A stretch of DNA of 64,000 bases from the NCBI RefSeq assembly GCF_020526085.1, contig NZ_CP084874.1, positions 1,674,001 to 1,738,000 on the forward strand. The letters run 5' to 3'. Positions 1 to 8,475 of this stretch are shown one piece after another; position 1 is the stretch's first letter; the number at the start of each line of letters is the position of its first letter. The DNA is from Klebsiella africana (lineage in GTDB: Bacteria > Pseudomonadota > Gammaproteobacteria > Enterobacterales > Enterobacteriaceae). The notes beneath the pieces are model-generated. The model was not told the origin of the DNA, did no database searches, and saw only the letters and a program-made list of their open reading frames with translations. The position numbers and the translations under genes were made by a program.

Positions 1-717
1 ATCATGGCGGACCACCACCGGCGTGGCGAAACGTTCAACCCATTCGGCGCCAAAATCTTTCACATCGCGGCGTAATGCAAACCGCGTGGCGGCAATGTCC
101 GCTTCCTGGCGATTGAGTGACACCAGAGGATGGCAGGCCAGTATGCGGGCCATTAAGTGGTCGGGAATATCGTCGATGCGTGGACCAAAATCGATAAACG
201 GCGTCACGTTTTCCAGACTTTCCAGCCACCGCACCAGCAACTCGCCGCACGGGGCGGCTAACTGATAGCCTGAAAGATAAACCAGGCTGTGGGGCGGGAT
301 GTTCAGCTGAGCCAGCCAGTCGGCATTCCACTGATTCTCGACACCGCTAAAGGACATAAAGGTACGTTCACCATCCGGCTCCACCAGCGCCAGACACCAG
401 CCGTTATCTCCTTCGGCGTTGTCGATCAGGCTGTGTAATCCTTCTTTCGCCATCCGGTTGCGAATGATGTCGGCCCAAACGCCCTGACCCAGGGGGAGCG
501 CATTGCTGGCGTCGATACCTAAGCGCTTAAGCGCGACGGCAATATTGAGTGCGCATCCGCCTACGTTCACACCTTGTTGCTTCAGTTCAATGTCGCATCC
601 GCGCCAGGGGAGGGCATACGCCTCGGCAATGACATCAATCACCGCCGCGCCCACCACCGTGACTGGCCGCTGTGTGCATAACTGCGGAAGCAGTGCTTGC
701 AGACGCGTGGTGTTCAT
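1..717 (-). CDS. yegV: PfkB-family sugar kinase YegV (C-terminus beyond window)
   Basis: Only the first 239 codons are inside the window; the reading frame is open to base 1, so the C-terminus is missing. The start ATG shares bases with the stop of yegU (ATGA overlap), as in an operon. The protein begins MNTTRLQALLPQL and carries the ribokinase/PfkB N-terminal glycine-rich motif VGGCALNIAVALKRLG around residues 52-67, which in this family contributes to sugar binding. The second PfkB signature with the catalytic Asp would lie outside the window. The yegT-yegU-yegV arrangement is the same as in E. coli and suggests uptake and phosphorylation of a nucleoside or ribosyl compound. The substrate is not known. 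Confidence 0.9.
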   Translation of the reverse strand, partial: MNTTRLQALLPQLCTQRPVTVVGAAVIDVIAEAYALPWRGCDIELKQQGVNVGGCALNIAVALKRLGIDASNALPLGQGVWADIIRNRMAKEGLHSLIDNAEGDNGWCLALVEPDGERTFMSFSGVENQWNADWLAQLNIPPHSLVYLSGYQLAAPCGELLVRWLESLENVTPFIDFGPRIDDIPDHLMARILACHPLVSLNRQEADIAATRFALRRDVKDFGAEWVERFATPVVVRHD

Positions 718-1718
718 CGCGCCTCCCGCTGCTCGCGCAGCCGCATGAGATCGCGGGCATAGCGGGTAAAGTCCAGCTGATTCACCTCGTCCAGTTCATG
801 CTTCAGCAGAGGGTCAATCGCATTTACGCCGTGCAACGCGCCACAAATGGCGGTCGCCATCGCGCCGATGGTGTCGGTGTCGCCACCGAGGTTCGCACAA
901 AGAATGGCGCAGCGGTTAGGGTCGGTTTGCGCCAGTTCAACCATTGCGATGGCGCAGGGCACGGATTCAATGGTACTGGTTCCGGCGCCGACGATCTGAT
1001 ACAACTGCTCGCTGGCGGACTCAGTGCCGTCGGCGTGACGGACGATCTTCAGGGCCAGCTCAAGGCGTGCCGAGAGGGAAGCACTAAATGTGGTGATCCT
1101 TTTTTGCTGGGCATGCCGCGCAATGGCTGGCAACGCGTCGACTATATCCGCCCATTTTCCACCGTCGATGGCGCGCGATACGGCCCATGCGACAACGACT
1201 GCACCGGCGATGGCCAGATCCGATTTATGCGTCGGGCTGGAGGCTAATGCCACATGATCAATAAAGGCCTCAGGGTTACGGGCGGGCAGCAGGCACCCCA
1301 GCGGTGAAACACGCATCGCCGCTCCGTTGGTTACGCCGTTATTTTCCAGTGCGGCGACAGGCATACCGTCGCGAATCGCTTTTAACGCGATTTTTGAGGT
1401 CGGGCCGAGTATGTTTTTGTTGAAGGCATCAAACCGTTCGGCCCAGGCCAGAATATGGCGGCCAATCACGTCGGGGACAATTTCTCCGTCACACTCCAGC
1501 AGGGCATCAGCCAGACACAGCGCCATGGACGTGTCATCGGTGAACTCCGCCTGGTTAAAATAGCAAGCGGCGTTATTTTCCGCAGGCCCAGGTAAAAAGC
1601 GGTCTATCCAGCCGAAGTGGGCTTTCACCCGGCTTCTTGGCCACAGTTCCGACGGCATGCCCATCGCATCCCCTAACGCCTGCCCATAAAGAGCACCGAG
1701 AATACGTTCTGCTTTCAT
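714..1718 (-). CDS. yegU: ADP-ribosylglycohydrolase family protein YegU
   Basis: A 334-residue protein of the DraG/ARH family, which hydrolyses the N- or O-glycosidic bond of ADP-ribose adducts or related ribosyl compounds using two metal ions. The metal-binding motifs are visible: TDDTSM near residue 60 and GGDTDTIGAMATAICG near residue 270. The N-terminal motif GALYGQALGDAMGMP is also typical. It overlaps yegV by 4 bases downstream and yegT by 4 bases upstream, so the three are probably translationally coupled. Its context between a nucleoside-type permease and a PfkB kinase suggests breakdown of a ribosylated substrate rather than reversal of protein ADP-ribosylation; that is inference. 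Confidence 0.9.
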   Translation of the reverse strand: MKAERILGALYGQALGDAMGMPSELWPRSRVKAHFGWIDRFLPGPAENNAACYFNQAEFTDDTSMALCLADALLECDGEIVPDVIGRHILAWAERFDAFNKNILGPTSKIALKAIRDGMPVAALENNGVTNGAAMRVSPLGCLLPARNPEAFIDHVALASSPTHKSDLAIAGAVVVAWAVSRAIDGGKWADIVDALPAIARHAQQKRITTFSASLSARLELALKIVRHADGTESASEQLYQIVGAGTSTIESVPCAIAMVELAQTDPNRCAILCANLGGDTDTIGAMATAICGALHGVNAIDPLLKHELDEVNQLDFTRYARDLMRLREQREAR

Positions 1719-2992
1719 TTTATTTCCCCTTGTTTCAACGCGACATCGCGATCGTCCACGCTAATGGCGGTAATTTCTTTATCTGATTCGCGAAAGAAAA
1801 TCATAAACAGCACGGCAATGACGGCAATCATAAGCGCGCCAAACCCCCACATGCCGGCCCAGTTAAAGGTGAGACCATTGACCGGCGTCTGATACGCAAA
1901 CATTTTTTCCATCATCACACCGCCCAGACGATAGCCCAGGAGGCTGCCGAATCCCTGACAACAAAGGGTAATGAGCCCTTGTGCCGCAGTGCGCATGTGT
2001 ACCGGCGCTTTTTTATCGACATAAATGTAGGCCGTGACGTAGTAGAAGTCGTAACTGACGCCGTGCAGCAAAATGCCGAGAAACAGGAGGGCGTAAGTGA
2101 AATATTCTTCCGCACCGCCGTAAACGAAAAATCCGTAACGGATCGCGGCAGTAATAAGACCAAGTAACAATACCTTTTTAATGCCAAAGCGTTTTGTGAA
2201 GAACGGCAGGGCCAGCATAAAGAAAATTTCAGAGAACTGACCCAGCGTCATCCAGCCGGTGGCGTTTTTCATCCCGACTTCGGTCAGGTAGCCGTTGGCG
2301 AAGATGTAATAAAACGCCAGCGGCATGGCAAACAGGAACGAGCAAACGAAAAAGACGAGGAAGTTTTTGTCCCGTAGCAGGATCAGTGCATCCAGACCCA
2401 GCATGACTTTGACATCCATTTTCCCGGTACTTTTCGGCGGCGTATCCGGCAAAAAGCACGCAAAGACGCCCAACAGCACGGAGCTACCGGCCGTGATAAG
2501 CAGGGGAATATTGGTGGGTGAGATGTCCTGGTAACCGATCATTTGCGGTAAGAAACCGCAGGCTAAACCGGACGCAATCCAGCCAATGGTCCCCATCACC
2601 CGGATACGTGGGAAATCACGTTCGACGTCCGGTACGTTGGCAAAAGCAATACTGTTGGTTAGCGCAATCGTCGGCATATAGGTCAACGAATATGCCAGCA
2701 GCAGAGGGAAGAATCCGCTGAAGGTCGTTTGCTGTGCGGCAAAATACATCAAAATAGCGCCGACAAACATCAACACGGCGAGGACTTTTTGCGCGGAAAA
2801 AAAGCGGTCAGTGATAGAGCCGACCAGAATTGGCGACAGGATAGCGGCAATGGCAGTACAGGCGTAGGACCAGCCGATTTCCCCGGCGCTAAAGCCGCTT
2901 TTGTTCAGCCATAGCCAAAGCGGCACAAACCAGGCGCCCCAGATAAACCACTCTACGAACATCATGAACGACAGCTTAACGGTAGTTTTCAT
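1715..2992 (-). CDS. yegT: Nucleoside permease-like MFS transporter YegT
   Basis: Integral membrane protein of 425 residues (NupG/XapB-type nucleoside:H+ symporter branch of the major facilitator superfamily) with about 12 hydrophobic segments. The frame is open a further 15 codons upstream, but the start MKTTVKLSFMM is preferred: it fits the E. coli protein and follows an AAGGA ribosome-binding site 7 bases upstream. The C-terminus is hydrophilic and acidic (DKEITAISVDDRD). It is the first gene of yegTUV, divergent from fbaB across about 250 bases that should hold both promoters. The substrate is unproven; a nucleoside is the family-based guess. Confidence 0.9.
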   Translation of the reverse strand: MKTTVKLSFMMFVEWFIWGAWFVPLWLWLNKSGFSAGEIGWSYACTAIAAILSPILVGSITDRFFSAQKVLAVLMFVGAILMYFAAQQTTFSGFFPLLLAYSLTYMPTIALTNSIAFANVPDVERDFPRIRVMGTIGWIASGLACGFLPQMIGYQDISPTNIPLLITAGSSVLLGVFACFLPDTPPKSTGKMDVKVMLGLDALILLRDKNFLVFFVCSFLFAMPLAFYYIFANGYLTEVGMKNATGWMTLGQFSEIFFMLALPFFTKRFGIKKVLLLGLITAAIRYGFFVYGGAEEYFTYALLFLGILLHGVSYDFYYVTAYIYVDKKAPVHMRTAAQGLITLCCQGFGSLLGYRLGGVMMEKMFAYQTPVNGLTFNWAGMWGFGALMIAVIAVLFMIFFRESDKEITAISVDDRDVALKQGEIK

Positions 2993-3174
2993 CTTTAAAT
3001 CCTTCATGACAGGTAAGGTACGTAGTGATAGTACCATTCGATAATACCTTTTAAATACCTTTGGGGCTAAAACTTGACCGCTATAACACTATTTTTTCCT
3101 GAATCGTTCCAGCCAAAATCGCTGAAAAGTGCGCTAAAAATGGAAAAAATGCACAGTCGGTACCAGGCTTATTG

Positions 3175-3195
3175 CTGACCGCAAAAGCGGGTCAG
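3175..3195 (+). other. Small hairpin in the fbaB leader
   Basis: CTGACC (3175-3180) pairs with GGTCAG (3190-3195) around an A-rich loop, ending about 47 bases before the fbaB start. It is not followed by a U-run, so it is not an obvious terminator. It may be a structured leader or an operator half-site pair; no function is assigned. Confidence 0.3.
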
Positions 3196-3242
3196 GACAA
3201 TCCACATTCCGATGCTAAAGCGGAATTTACGGGAGCATAGCT

Positions 3243-4295
3243 ATGACTGATATTGCGCAGTTGCTTGGCAAAGATGCCGACAGCCTTTTACAGCACCGTT
3301 GTATAACCATTCCTGCCGACCAGCTGTATCTGCCGGGCGCAGATTATGTTGATCGGGTAATGGTGGATAACAACCGACCACCGGCGGTGCTGCGGAATAT
3401 GCAGACCCTGTACAATACTGGACGCCTGGGGGGAACCGGCTACCTTTCCATTCTGCCGGTCGACCAGGGCGTAGAGCACTCGGCGGGCGCCTCCTTTGCC
3501 GCCAACCCGCTGTACTTTGATCCGAAAAATATCGTCGAGCTGGCGATCGAAGCCGGCTGTAACTGCGTGGCGTCGACCTACGGCGTGCTGGCCTCGGTGT
3601 CGCGCCGCTACGCGCATCGCATCCCTTTCCTGGTGAAGCTCAACCATAACGAAACGCTGAGCTACCCCACTGAATACGACCAGACCCTCTACGCCAGCGT
3701 TGAGCAGGCGTTCAATATGGGGGCGGTGGCCGTGGGAGCGACGATCTATTTCGGCTCGGAACAATCGCGTCGTCAGATAGAAGAGATTTCCGCCGCCTTT
3801 GAGCGGGCGCATGAGCTGGGCCTGGTCACCGTGCTGTGGGCCTATCTGCGCAATTCGGCGTTCAAGAAAGACGGCGTCGACTACCATGTGTCCGCGGATC
3901 TGACCGGTCAGGCCAACCACCTGGCGGCCACCATTGGCGCCGATATCGTTAAGCAAAAAATGGCGGAGAATAACGGCGGCTACAAAGCGGTTAACTTCGG
4001 CTATACCGACGATCGGGTGTACAGCAAACTGACCAGCGATAACCCCATCGATCTCGTGCGCTACCAGCTGGCCAACTGCTATATGGGCCGCGCCGGGCTG
4101 ATTAACTCTGGCGGCGCGGCGGGCGGAGAGACCGACCTTACCGACGCGGTGCGCACCGCGGTGATCAATAAACGCGCTGGCGGTATGGGGCTGATCCTTG
4201 GCCGGAAGGCGTTTAAGAAATCGATGGCCGACGGCGTGAAGCTGATCAATGCCGTGCAGGACGTCTACCTTGACGGGAAAGTCACTATCGCCTAA
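3243..4295 (+). CDS. fbaB: Class I fructose-bisphosphate aldolase FbaB
   Basis: A 350-residue cytosolic aldolase of the DhnA/DeoC-like archaeal-type class I family; it splits fructose 1,6-bisphosphate into dihydroxyacetone phosphate and glyceraldehyde 3-phosphate through a Schiff base. It is nearly collinear with E. coli FbaB from [16 protein letters not shown] to the C-terminus. The motif ADIVKQK places the likely Schiff-base lysine at residue 237; [10 protein letters not shown] and GGRKAF-like phosphate-site segments are also conserved in position (here [11 protein letters not shown]). A GGGAGC-type ribosome-binding site lies just upstream of the ATG. In E. coli it is used mainly during gluconeogenic growth. 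A hairpin follows the stop codon. Confidence 0.97.
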   Translation: MTDIAQLLGKDADSLLQHRCITIPADQLYLPGADYVDRVMVDNNRPPAVLRNMQTLYNTGRLGGTGYLSILPVDQGVEHSAGASFAANPLYFDPKNIVELAIEAGCNCVASTYGVLASVSRRYAHRIPFLVKLNHNETLSYPTEYDQTLYASVEQAFNMGAVAVGATIYFGSEQSRRQIEEISAAFERAHELGLVTVLWAYLRNSAFKKDGVDYHVSADLTGQANHLAATIGADIVKQKMAENNGGYKAVNFGYTDDRVYSKLTSDNPIDLVRYQLANCYMGRAGLINSGGAAGGETDLTDAVRTAVINKRAGGMGLILGRKAFKKSMADGVKLINAVQDVYLDGKVTIA

Positions 4296-4301
4296 GGCGA
4301 A

Positions 4302-4325
4302 AATCCGGGCGTCACCGCCCGGATT
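4302..4325 (+). terminator. Hairpin after fbaB
   Basis: AATCCGGGCG and CGCCCGGATT form a perfect 10-bp stem with a TCAC loop six bases after the fbaB stop. The following bases (GCTCGTTATTC) are only weakly U-rich, so it may be a modest terminator or also serve the opposite strand. Confidence 0.55.
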
Positions 4326-4355
4326 GCTCGTTATTCATACCAGATATCGGGTTTA

Positions 4356-4718
4356 TCAAGACTTTGCCGCGTTGGCGGTAAATGGTTTCGCATTCTGATC
4401 GCTGGTTAAGCCTGGCTGTTCAACGCAAATTAACGGGCACAGGGATAAGGCCAGAATATATAAGGCGGTATAGGCAATCACCCCCCCGATGGTGCTGAAA
4501 TAGGGCAGCAGTACCACGGCGATCGCTGGCGCCAGAAAGTTAGACAGCCCGGCTGACAGGTTATAGACCGAAATCGCCGCGCCTTTATGGTTCGGCTCCA
4601 GCGCCGGGAACACGGCGGCCAACGGCACGAAGGCGGCAACAAAGATCCCAAGGGCGATGGCGGGGAGCCTCTCCATCGCAAAGCTGTGGCCAACGTGTTG
4701 AGGGATGTAGCTGGTCGG
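4356..4718 (-). pseudogene. C-terminal remnant of a ribitol/arabinitol-type MFS permease
   Basis: The frame encodes about 120 residues that read as the last third of a polyol permease: SYIPQHVGHSFA, then MERLPAIALGIFVAAFVPLA, then a segment with PNHKGAAISVYNLSAGLSNF and two more hydrophobic helices. A stop (TAA at 4719-4721) closes the frame just upstream and yegS begins about 215 bases further on, so the roughly 300 N-terminal residues of such a permease cannot be present. From memory the sequence resembles Klebsiella RbtT/DalT transporters. An ATG at 4676 could give a 106-residue product, but no function is expected from half a transporter. In E. coli this yegS-fbaB interval holds either the gat or the rtl/atl sugar-alcohol genes. 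Confidence 0.75.
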
Positions 4719-4797
4719 TTAATCTCTTCTCTGCGCTCACCCCCCCTTTATTGCCTTAATCCGCGGGAAGTGGGCAGGGGGGGCCAAACCGGTTTTT

Positions 4798-4917
4798 TGC
4801 CGGGTGGCGGCTGCCGCCTGACCCGGCCTACATTGACTCCTCGGCTGGCGCGGCGCTTATCCGGACGACATGAGATCTGCGGACCGTAGGCCCGGCCAGC
4901 GCAGTGCCGCCGGGCGA
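4798..4917 (+). repeat. REP/BIME-like palindromic repeats
   Basis: Two inward- and outward-facing palindromic units lie between the permease remnant and yegS: GCCGGGTGGCGGCTGCCGCC with GACCCGGCC at the left, and a related inverted copy around TAGGCCCGGCCAGCGCAG and GCCGCCGGGC at the right. The same TGGCGGCT...CCTGACCCGGCCT core recurs in the array at 30.3-30.8 kb. Such elements bind gyrase or IHF or stabilise 3' ends of transcripts in enterobacteria. Confidence 0.65.
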
Positions 4918-4933
4918 TGGGCTTCTGTCCGCC

Positions 4934-5827
4934 TCAGCGCAACAGCGGGCAGTCGGGCGGCAGCCGGCAGCGCAGGGCTGCCGGTAACAGCTCCATGCGG
5001 AAGGTTTTGCCGCTGAGCGGCTCGCCGTCGAGATTAAACGTCATCTCATGGGGGGCGGTGATCTCAAACCATGAGGAGACACCGTCAACAATATTCGGCG
5101 AGTTTTCCGGATTCGCCAGAGTGCTGAACAGGGCAGGGATCAGCTCTTCGCCGGTGAAAATACGCAGATGCAGCAGACCATCATTGATCAATGCCTCCGG
5201 ACACAGCTGCTGGCCGCCGCCCGCCTGGCGGCCGTTGCCGATGCCAATGACCAGCGCATCGCCCTGCCAGTGGAAGTTCTCCCCGCGGATCTCGCAGCGG
5301 TCCGGCTTCAGGGTATCCATGCGCATCAGGCCGTGGATTAAATACGAGACACCGCCGAGCGCAGCTTTGAGTTTTTCCGGCGTTTCGGTGGTGATCCGGG
5401 TGCCGAACCCGCCGGTCGCCATATTAATAAAGCCGGTTTTATCATTCACGCGGGCGATATCTATCGGCACATCGCGGCCGATGATCGCCAGCTTGAGGGC
5501 GCTGGCCAGATCCTGCGGAATACCGACGCTGGTGGCGAAGTCGTTAGCCGTGCCCAGCGGTAAAATCCCCAGCGCCATCTTGCTGTCGCGCTCCACCAGT
5601 GCGGTCGCCACTTCATTAATGGTGCCATCGCCGCCGCCGGCGATCACCGTTTCAACGTTCAACTGCAGGGCTTCATCGATAAACCGAGCGGCATCGCCCT
5701 TTTCCCAGGTGACGCGGACGTAAATATCAATCCCTTCATCGCGTAACAGGTTAACCGCTTCACGTAGCTGCGGTTCATTGGCACCTTTGCCGTTAAGGAT
5801 CAGTAAGCTGGCAGGAAACGTAGACAT
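4934..5827 (-). CDS. yegS: Lipid kinase YegS
   Basis: Diacylglycerol-kinase-like protein (about 297 residues), close to E. coli YegS, which phosphorylates phosphatidylglycerol in vitro. The nucleotide-binding motif [17 protein letters not shown] lies near residues 60-76, [18 protein letters not shown] near residue 90, and [19 protein letters not shown] near residue 205; all are family hallmarks. The C-terminus ends [14 protein letters not shown] as in E. coli. Three consecutive start codons are possible (TTG, ATG, ATG at 5833, 5830, 5827); the last aligns with the family start ([14 protein letters not shown]). It follows trhP and cyaR on the same strand but with an independent leader. Confidence 0.93.
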   Translation of the reverse strand: MSTFPASLLILNGKGANEPQLREAVNLLRDEGIDIYVRVTWEKGDAARFIDEALQLNVETVIAGGGDGTINEVATALVERDSKMALGILPLGTANDFATSVGIPQDLASALKLAIIGRDVPIDIARVNDKTGFINMATGGFGTRITTETPEKLKAALGGVSYLIHGLMRMDTLKPDRCEIRGENFHWQGDALVIGIGNGRQAGGGQQLCPEALINDGLLHLRIFTGEELIPALFSTLANPENSPNIVDGVSSWFEITAPHEMTFNLDGEPLSGKTFRMELLPAALRCRLPPDCPLLR

Positions 5828-5901
5828 CATCAAGGGAACCTTTATTGCTCAATGTTGCATAAAGTGTACCGCATGACGAAAGCCAGGGCTGGAAGAGAGG
5901 C

Positions 5902-5988
5902 AAAAAAATAAGCCCGCGTAAGGGAGATTACGCAGGCTAAGGAGGTGGTTCCTGGTACAACTAGCATTTATGGGTTATGTTTTTCAGC
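5902..5988 (-). ncRNA. cyaR: CyaR small RNA (RyeE)
   Basis: Read on the minus strand the RNA starts GCTGAAAAACATAACCC, contains TACCAGGAACCACCTCCTTA (the unpaired seed that pairs with ribosome-binding sites) and ends in a GC-rich hairpin around CCTGCGTAATC...TACGCGGGCTTATTTTTTT. Length (87 nt), seed, terminator and position just downstream of trhP/yegQ match the E. coli CyaR RNA. In E. coli it is Hfq-dependent, induced by cAMP-CRP, and represses ompX, luxS, nadE and yqaE. Targets in this organism are inferred from that homology. Confidence 0.92.
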
Positions 5989-5995
5989 GAAATGG

Positions 5996-6040
5996 ATGAT
6001 ACCTGTTTCGATCGAAACGGTATGTGATCCGATTCTAATA
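5996..6040 (-). promoter_or_regulatory. cyaR promoter with CRP-like site
   Basis: On the minus strand a TATCAT -10 hexamer (5996-6001) ends 7 bases before the proposed cyaR start at 5988. A TGTGA half-site lies on the plus strand at 6023-6027 followed after six bases by a weaker TCTAA half-site; the centre is about 42 bases upstream of the start, the position expected for class II CRP activation. CRP control of cyaR is established in E. coli; the site here is inferred from sequence. Confidence 0.6.
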
Positions 6041-6072
6041 TCCTTACATCGTGAAAAAATAACGCAAATTAA

Positions 6073-7434
6073 CTAGTTACCGTGCGGGTTTCTGGTTGTC
6101 TGACCAGTAAAGTTGCGCATCAGCAGCGCATACTGCAGGGGCAGATCGTCCGGTACAGGCAACCATACGGTATAGCCATCGCCCGGCGCTACCGGCATGG
6201 CTTCGCCTTTGCCATTCTCCAGATGCTCAAGGGTGAAGTTGACGTTACCCTGCGGGGTCATCAGCTCGAGGCTGTCGCCGACGCTGAACTTATTTTTGAC
6301 CGCCACGGCCGCCAGCGGGCCGTTACGCTCCCCGGTGAATTCACCGACAAACTGCTGGCGCTCGGAGACGGAATAGCCGTACTCGTAGTTCTGGTAATCG
6401 TCATGGGTATGGCGGCGCAGGAAGCCTTCGGTGTATCCGCGGTGGGCCAGCCCTTCCAGGGTTTCCAGCAGGCTGGTATCGAACGGTTTGCCGGCGGCGG
6501 CATCGTCGATCGCCTTGCGATAAACCTGAGCGGTGCGCGCGCAGTAGTAGAAGGATTTGGTGCGGCCTTCGATCTTCAGCGAGTGAACGCCCATCTGGGT
6601 CAGACGCTCAACGTGGGCGATAGCCCGCAGATCTTTCGAGTTCATGATGTAGGTGCCGTGTTCGTCCTCAAAGGCGGTCATGTACTCGCCCGGACGTTTG
6701 GCTTCCTCAATCATAAAGACTTTATCGGTCGGCGCGCCGATGCCGAGGGTTGGCTCCACGGTCTGCACCGGGATCGGCTCGTATTTATGAACGATGTTGC
6801 CGACGTCGTCCTCTTTGCCTTCCGCCACGTTGTATTCCCAGCGGCAGGCGTTTGTGCAGGTCCCCTGGTTCGGATCGCGCTTGTTGATATACCCGGAGAG
6901 CAGACAGCGGCCAGAGTAGGCCATGCACAGCGCGCCGTGGACGAAAATCTCAATCTCCATTTCCGGCACCTGGCGACGGATCTCTTCGATTTCATCCAGC
7001 GACAGTTCACGGGAGAGGATCACGCGGGTCAGCCCCATCTGCTGCCAGAATTTAACCGTCGCCCAGTTGACGGCGTTGGCCTGCACCGAAAGATGGATCG
7101 GCATATCCGGAAAGTTTTCCCGCACCAACATGATTAAACCTGGATCGGACATGATCAGCGCGTCCGGACCCATCTCCACCACCGGCTTCAGATCGCGAAT
7201 AAACGTTTTCAGCTTGGCGTTATGCGGGGCAATATTGACCACCACATAGAATTTTTTACCCAGCGCGTGGGCTTCATTGATACCGAGCTGCAGATTTTCG
7301 TGATTGAATTCGTTGTTACGCACGCGCAGCGAGTAGCGCGGCTGGCCGGCATAAACGGCATCGGCGCCATAGGCGAAAGCGTAACGCATATTTTTCAGCG
7401 TTCCCGCCGGGGAGAGGAGTTCAGGTTTAAACAT
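6073..7434 (-). CDS. trhP: tRNA 5-hydroxyuridine hydroxylation protein TrhP (peptidase U32 family, YegQ)
   Basis: A 453-residue U32-family protein. In E. coli TrhP/YegQ is needed, in parallel with TrhO, for prephenate-dependent 5-hydroxyuridine formation at the wobble base of several tRNAs. Seen here: the N-terminal FKPELLSPAGTLKNMRYAFA start, ADAVYAGQPRYSLRVRNNEF, the cysteine cluster CMAYSGRC...GTCTNACRWEY at about residues 170-205 that can hold an iron-sulfur cluster, and the U32 signature with MNSKDLRAIAHVERL and HSLKIEGRTKS. Length is normal. It is upstream of, and collinear with, cyaR, as in E. coli. The 5' leader is free of other genes. Confidence 0.94.
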   Translation of the reverse strand: MFKPELLSPAGTLKNMRYAFAYGADAVYAGQPRYSLRVRNNEFNHENLQLGINEAHALGKKFYVVVNIAPHNAKLKTFIRDLKPVVEMGPDALIMSDPGLIMLVRENFPDMPIHLSVQANAVNWATVKFWQQMGLTRVILSRELSLDEIEEIRRQVPEMEIEIFVHGALCMAYSGRCLLSGYINKRDPNQGTCTNACRWEYNVAEGKEDDVGNIVHKYEPIPVQTVEPTLGIGAPTDKVFMIEEAKRPGEYMTAFEDEHGTYIMNSKDLRAIAHVERLTQMGVHSLKIEGRTKSFYYCARTAQVYRKAIDDAAAGKPFDTSLLETLEGLAHRGYTEGFLRRHTHDDYQNYEYGYSVSERQQFVGEFTGERNGPLAAVAVKNKFSVGDSLELMTPQGNVNFTLEHLENGKGEAMPVAPGDGYTVWLPVPDDLPLQYALLMRNFTGQTTRNPHGN

Positions 7435-7654
7435 GGTGTTCTCGTTCTGATGACAGGTCAGATTCGCCGCACCCGGTGCGACGAGTTGGGGAGTGTCCCC
7501 ACATTAAGGGCGGGCATTGTAGCGCCGCGGCGAAGGGGAGTAAATATCAGAGGGGTATCTTTCAGTATGGCTAATTTGTTTGCCATTTTGAACCTGGGCA
7601 GTGCTCACACTGACAGCACTCATAACGCCTGGTGGGATAGGCGCTACGGAGTTC

Positions 7655-7748
7655 CCCGGGTTGCGGCGTAAATGCCTTACCCGGGCTACGGTGTGCAGTT
7701 GGTGGTGAACGTGTAGCCCGGCTAAGCGCAGCGCGAGCCGGGTAAAGG
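7655..7748 (+). repeat. REP-like palindromes downstream of baeR
   Basis: The rest of the 318-base gap between baeR and trhP has no gene; its left part holds two related palindromic units, CCGGGTTGCGGCGTAAATGC with TTACCCGGGCTACGG, and GTAGCCCGGCTAAGCGCAGC with GCGAGCCGGGTAAAGGC. They are of the REP class common between convergent or tail-ending enterobacterial genes. The unit next to the baeR stop may protect the 3' end of the long mdt-bae transcript. The right part (about 7435-7650) is the trhP leader, in which I recognise no specific site. Confidence 0.55.
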
Positions 7749-7752
7749 CTAA

Positions 7753-8475
7753 CTATGCCAGTCGGCAGGCGTCCGCTTCCCAGCGGTAGCCAACCCCGTA
7801 CACGGCGCGGATAAACGACTGTTCGGCGTCCAGCGCCTCCAGCTTGCGCCGCAGATTTTTGATGTGGCTGTCGATGGTGCGGTCGGTGACTACCCGATAA
7901 TCGTCATACAGATGGTTGAGTAGCTGTTCGCGGGAAAAGACCTTGCCCGGCTCCTGGGACAGGGTTTTCAGCAGCCGGAACTCGGCGGGGGTGAGGTCCA
8001 GCAGCTTGTCGCGCCACGAGGCCTGAAAACGGCTTTCGTCGACAATCAGCGGGCTCTGGGCATCCAGCGCCTGCAGATCGCGCTGCGGCTTGCAGCGACG
8101 GAGGATAGTTTTCACCCGGGCGACCACTTCCCGCGGGCTGTAGGGCTTGCAGATATAGTCGTCGGCGCCTATTTCCAGCCCCAGCAGACGGTCGATCTCT
8201 TCGATTTTCGCCGTCACCATCACCACCGGAACATCGGAGAAGCGGCGAATTTCCCGGCACAGCGTCAGACCGTCGGTGCCGGGCAGCATTAGATCCAGCA
8301 GGATCAGGTGCGGCGGCGTCTGGCGGACGTAGGGCAGGACCTGGTCGCCGTGGTTAATCAGCGTAGGCGCATAGCCGGCGGCGTGCAGATAATCAATCAG
8401 CAGCTGGCCGAGCTTCGGTTCATCTTCCACGATAAGAATGCGTGGGGTGTTTTCATCTACAGGCAATTCAGTCAT
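7753..8475 (-). CDS. baeR: Two-component response regulator BaeR
   Basis: OmpR/PhoB-type regulator of 240 residues: receiver domain at about 12-125 with ILIVEDEP, phosphoacceptor Asp61 in [10 protein letters not shown], and Lys in YICKPYSP; winged-helix DNA-binding domain at about 140-232 with [16 protein letters not shown]. In E. coli BaeR responds to envelope stress (indole, flavonoids, bile salts, zinc) and activates mdtABCD, acrD and spy. It is the last gene of the mdtABCD-baeSR operon and its ATG overlaps the baeS stop by 4 bases, so the efflux genes and their own regulator are co-transcribed. Confidence 0.97.
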   Translation of the reverse strand: MTELPVDENTPRILIVEDEPKLGQLLIDYLHAAGYAPTLINHGDQVLPYVRQTPPHLILLDLMLPGTDGLTLCREIRRFSDVPVVMVTAKIEEIDRLLGLEIGADDYICKPYSPREVVARVKTILRRCKPQRDLQALDAQSPLIVDESRFQASWRDKLLDLTPAEFRLLKTLSQEPGKVFSREQLLNHLYDDYRVVTDRTIDSHIKNLRRKLEALDAEQSFIRAVYGVGYRWEADACRLA

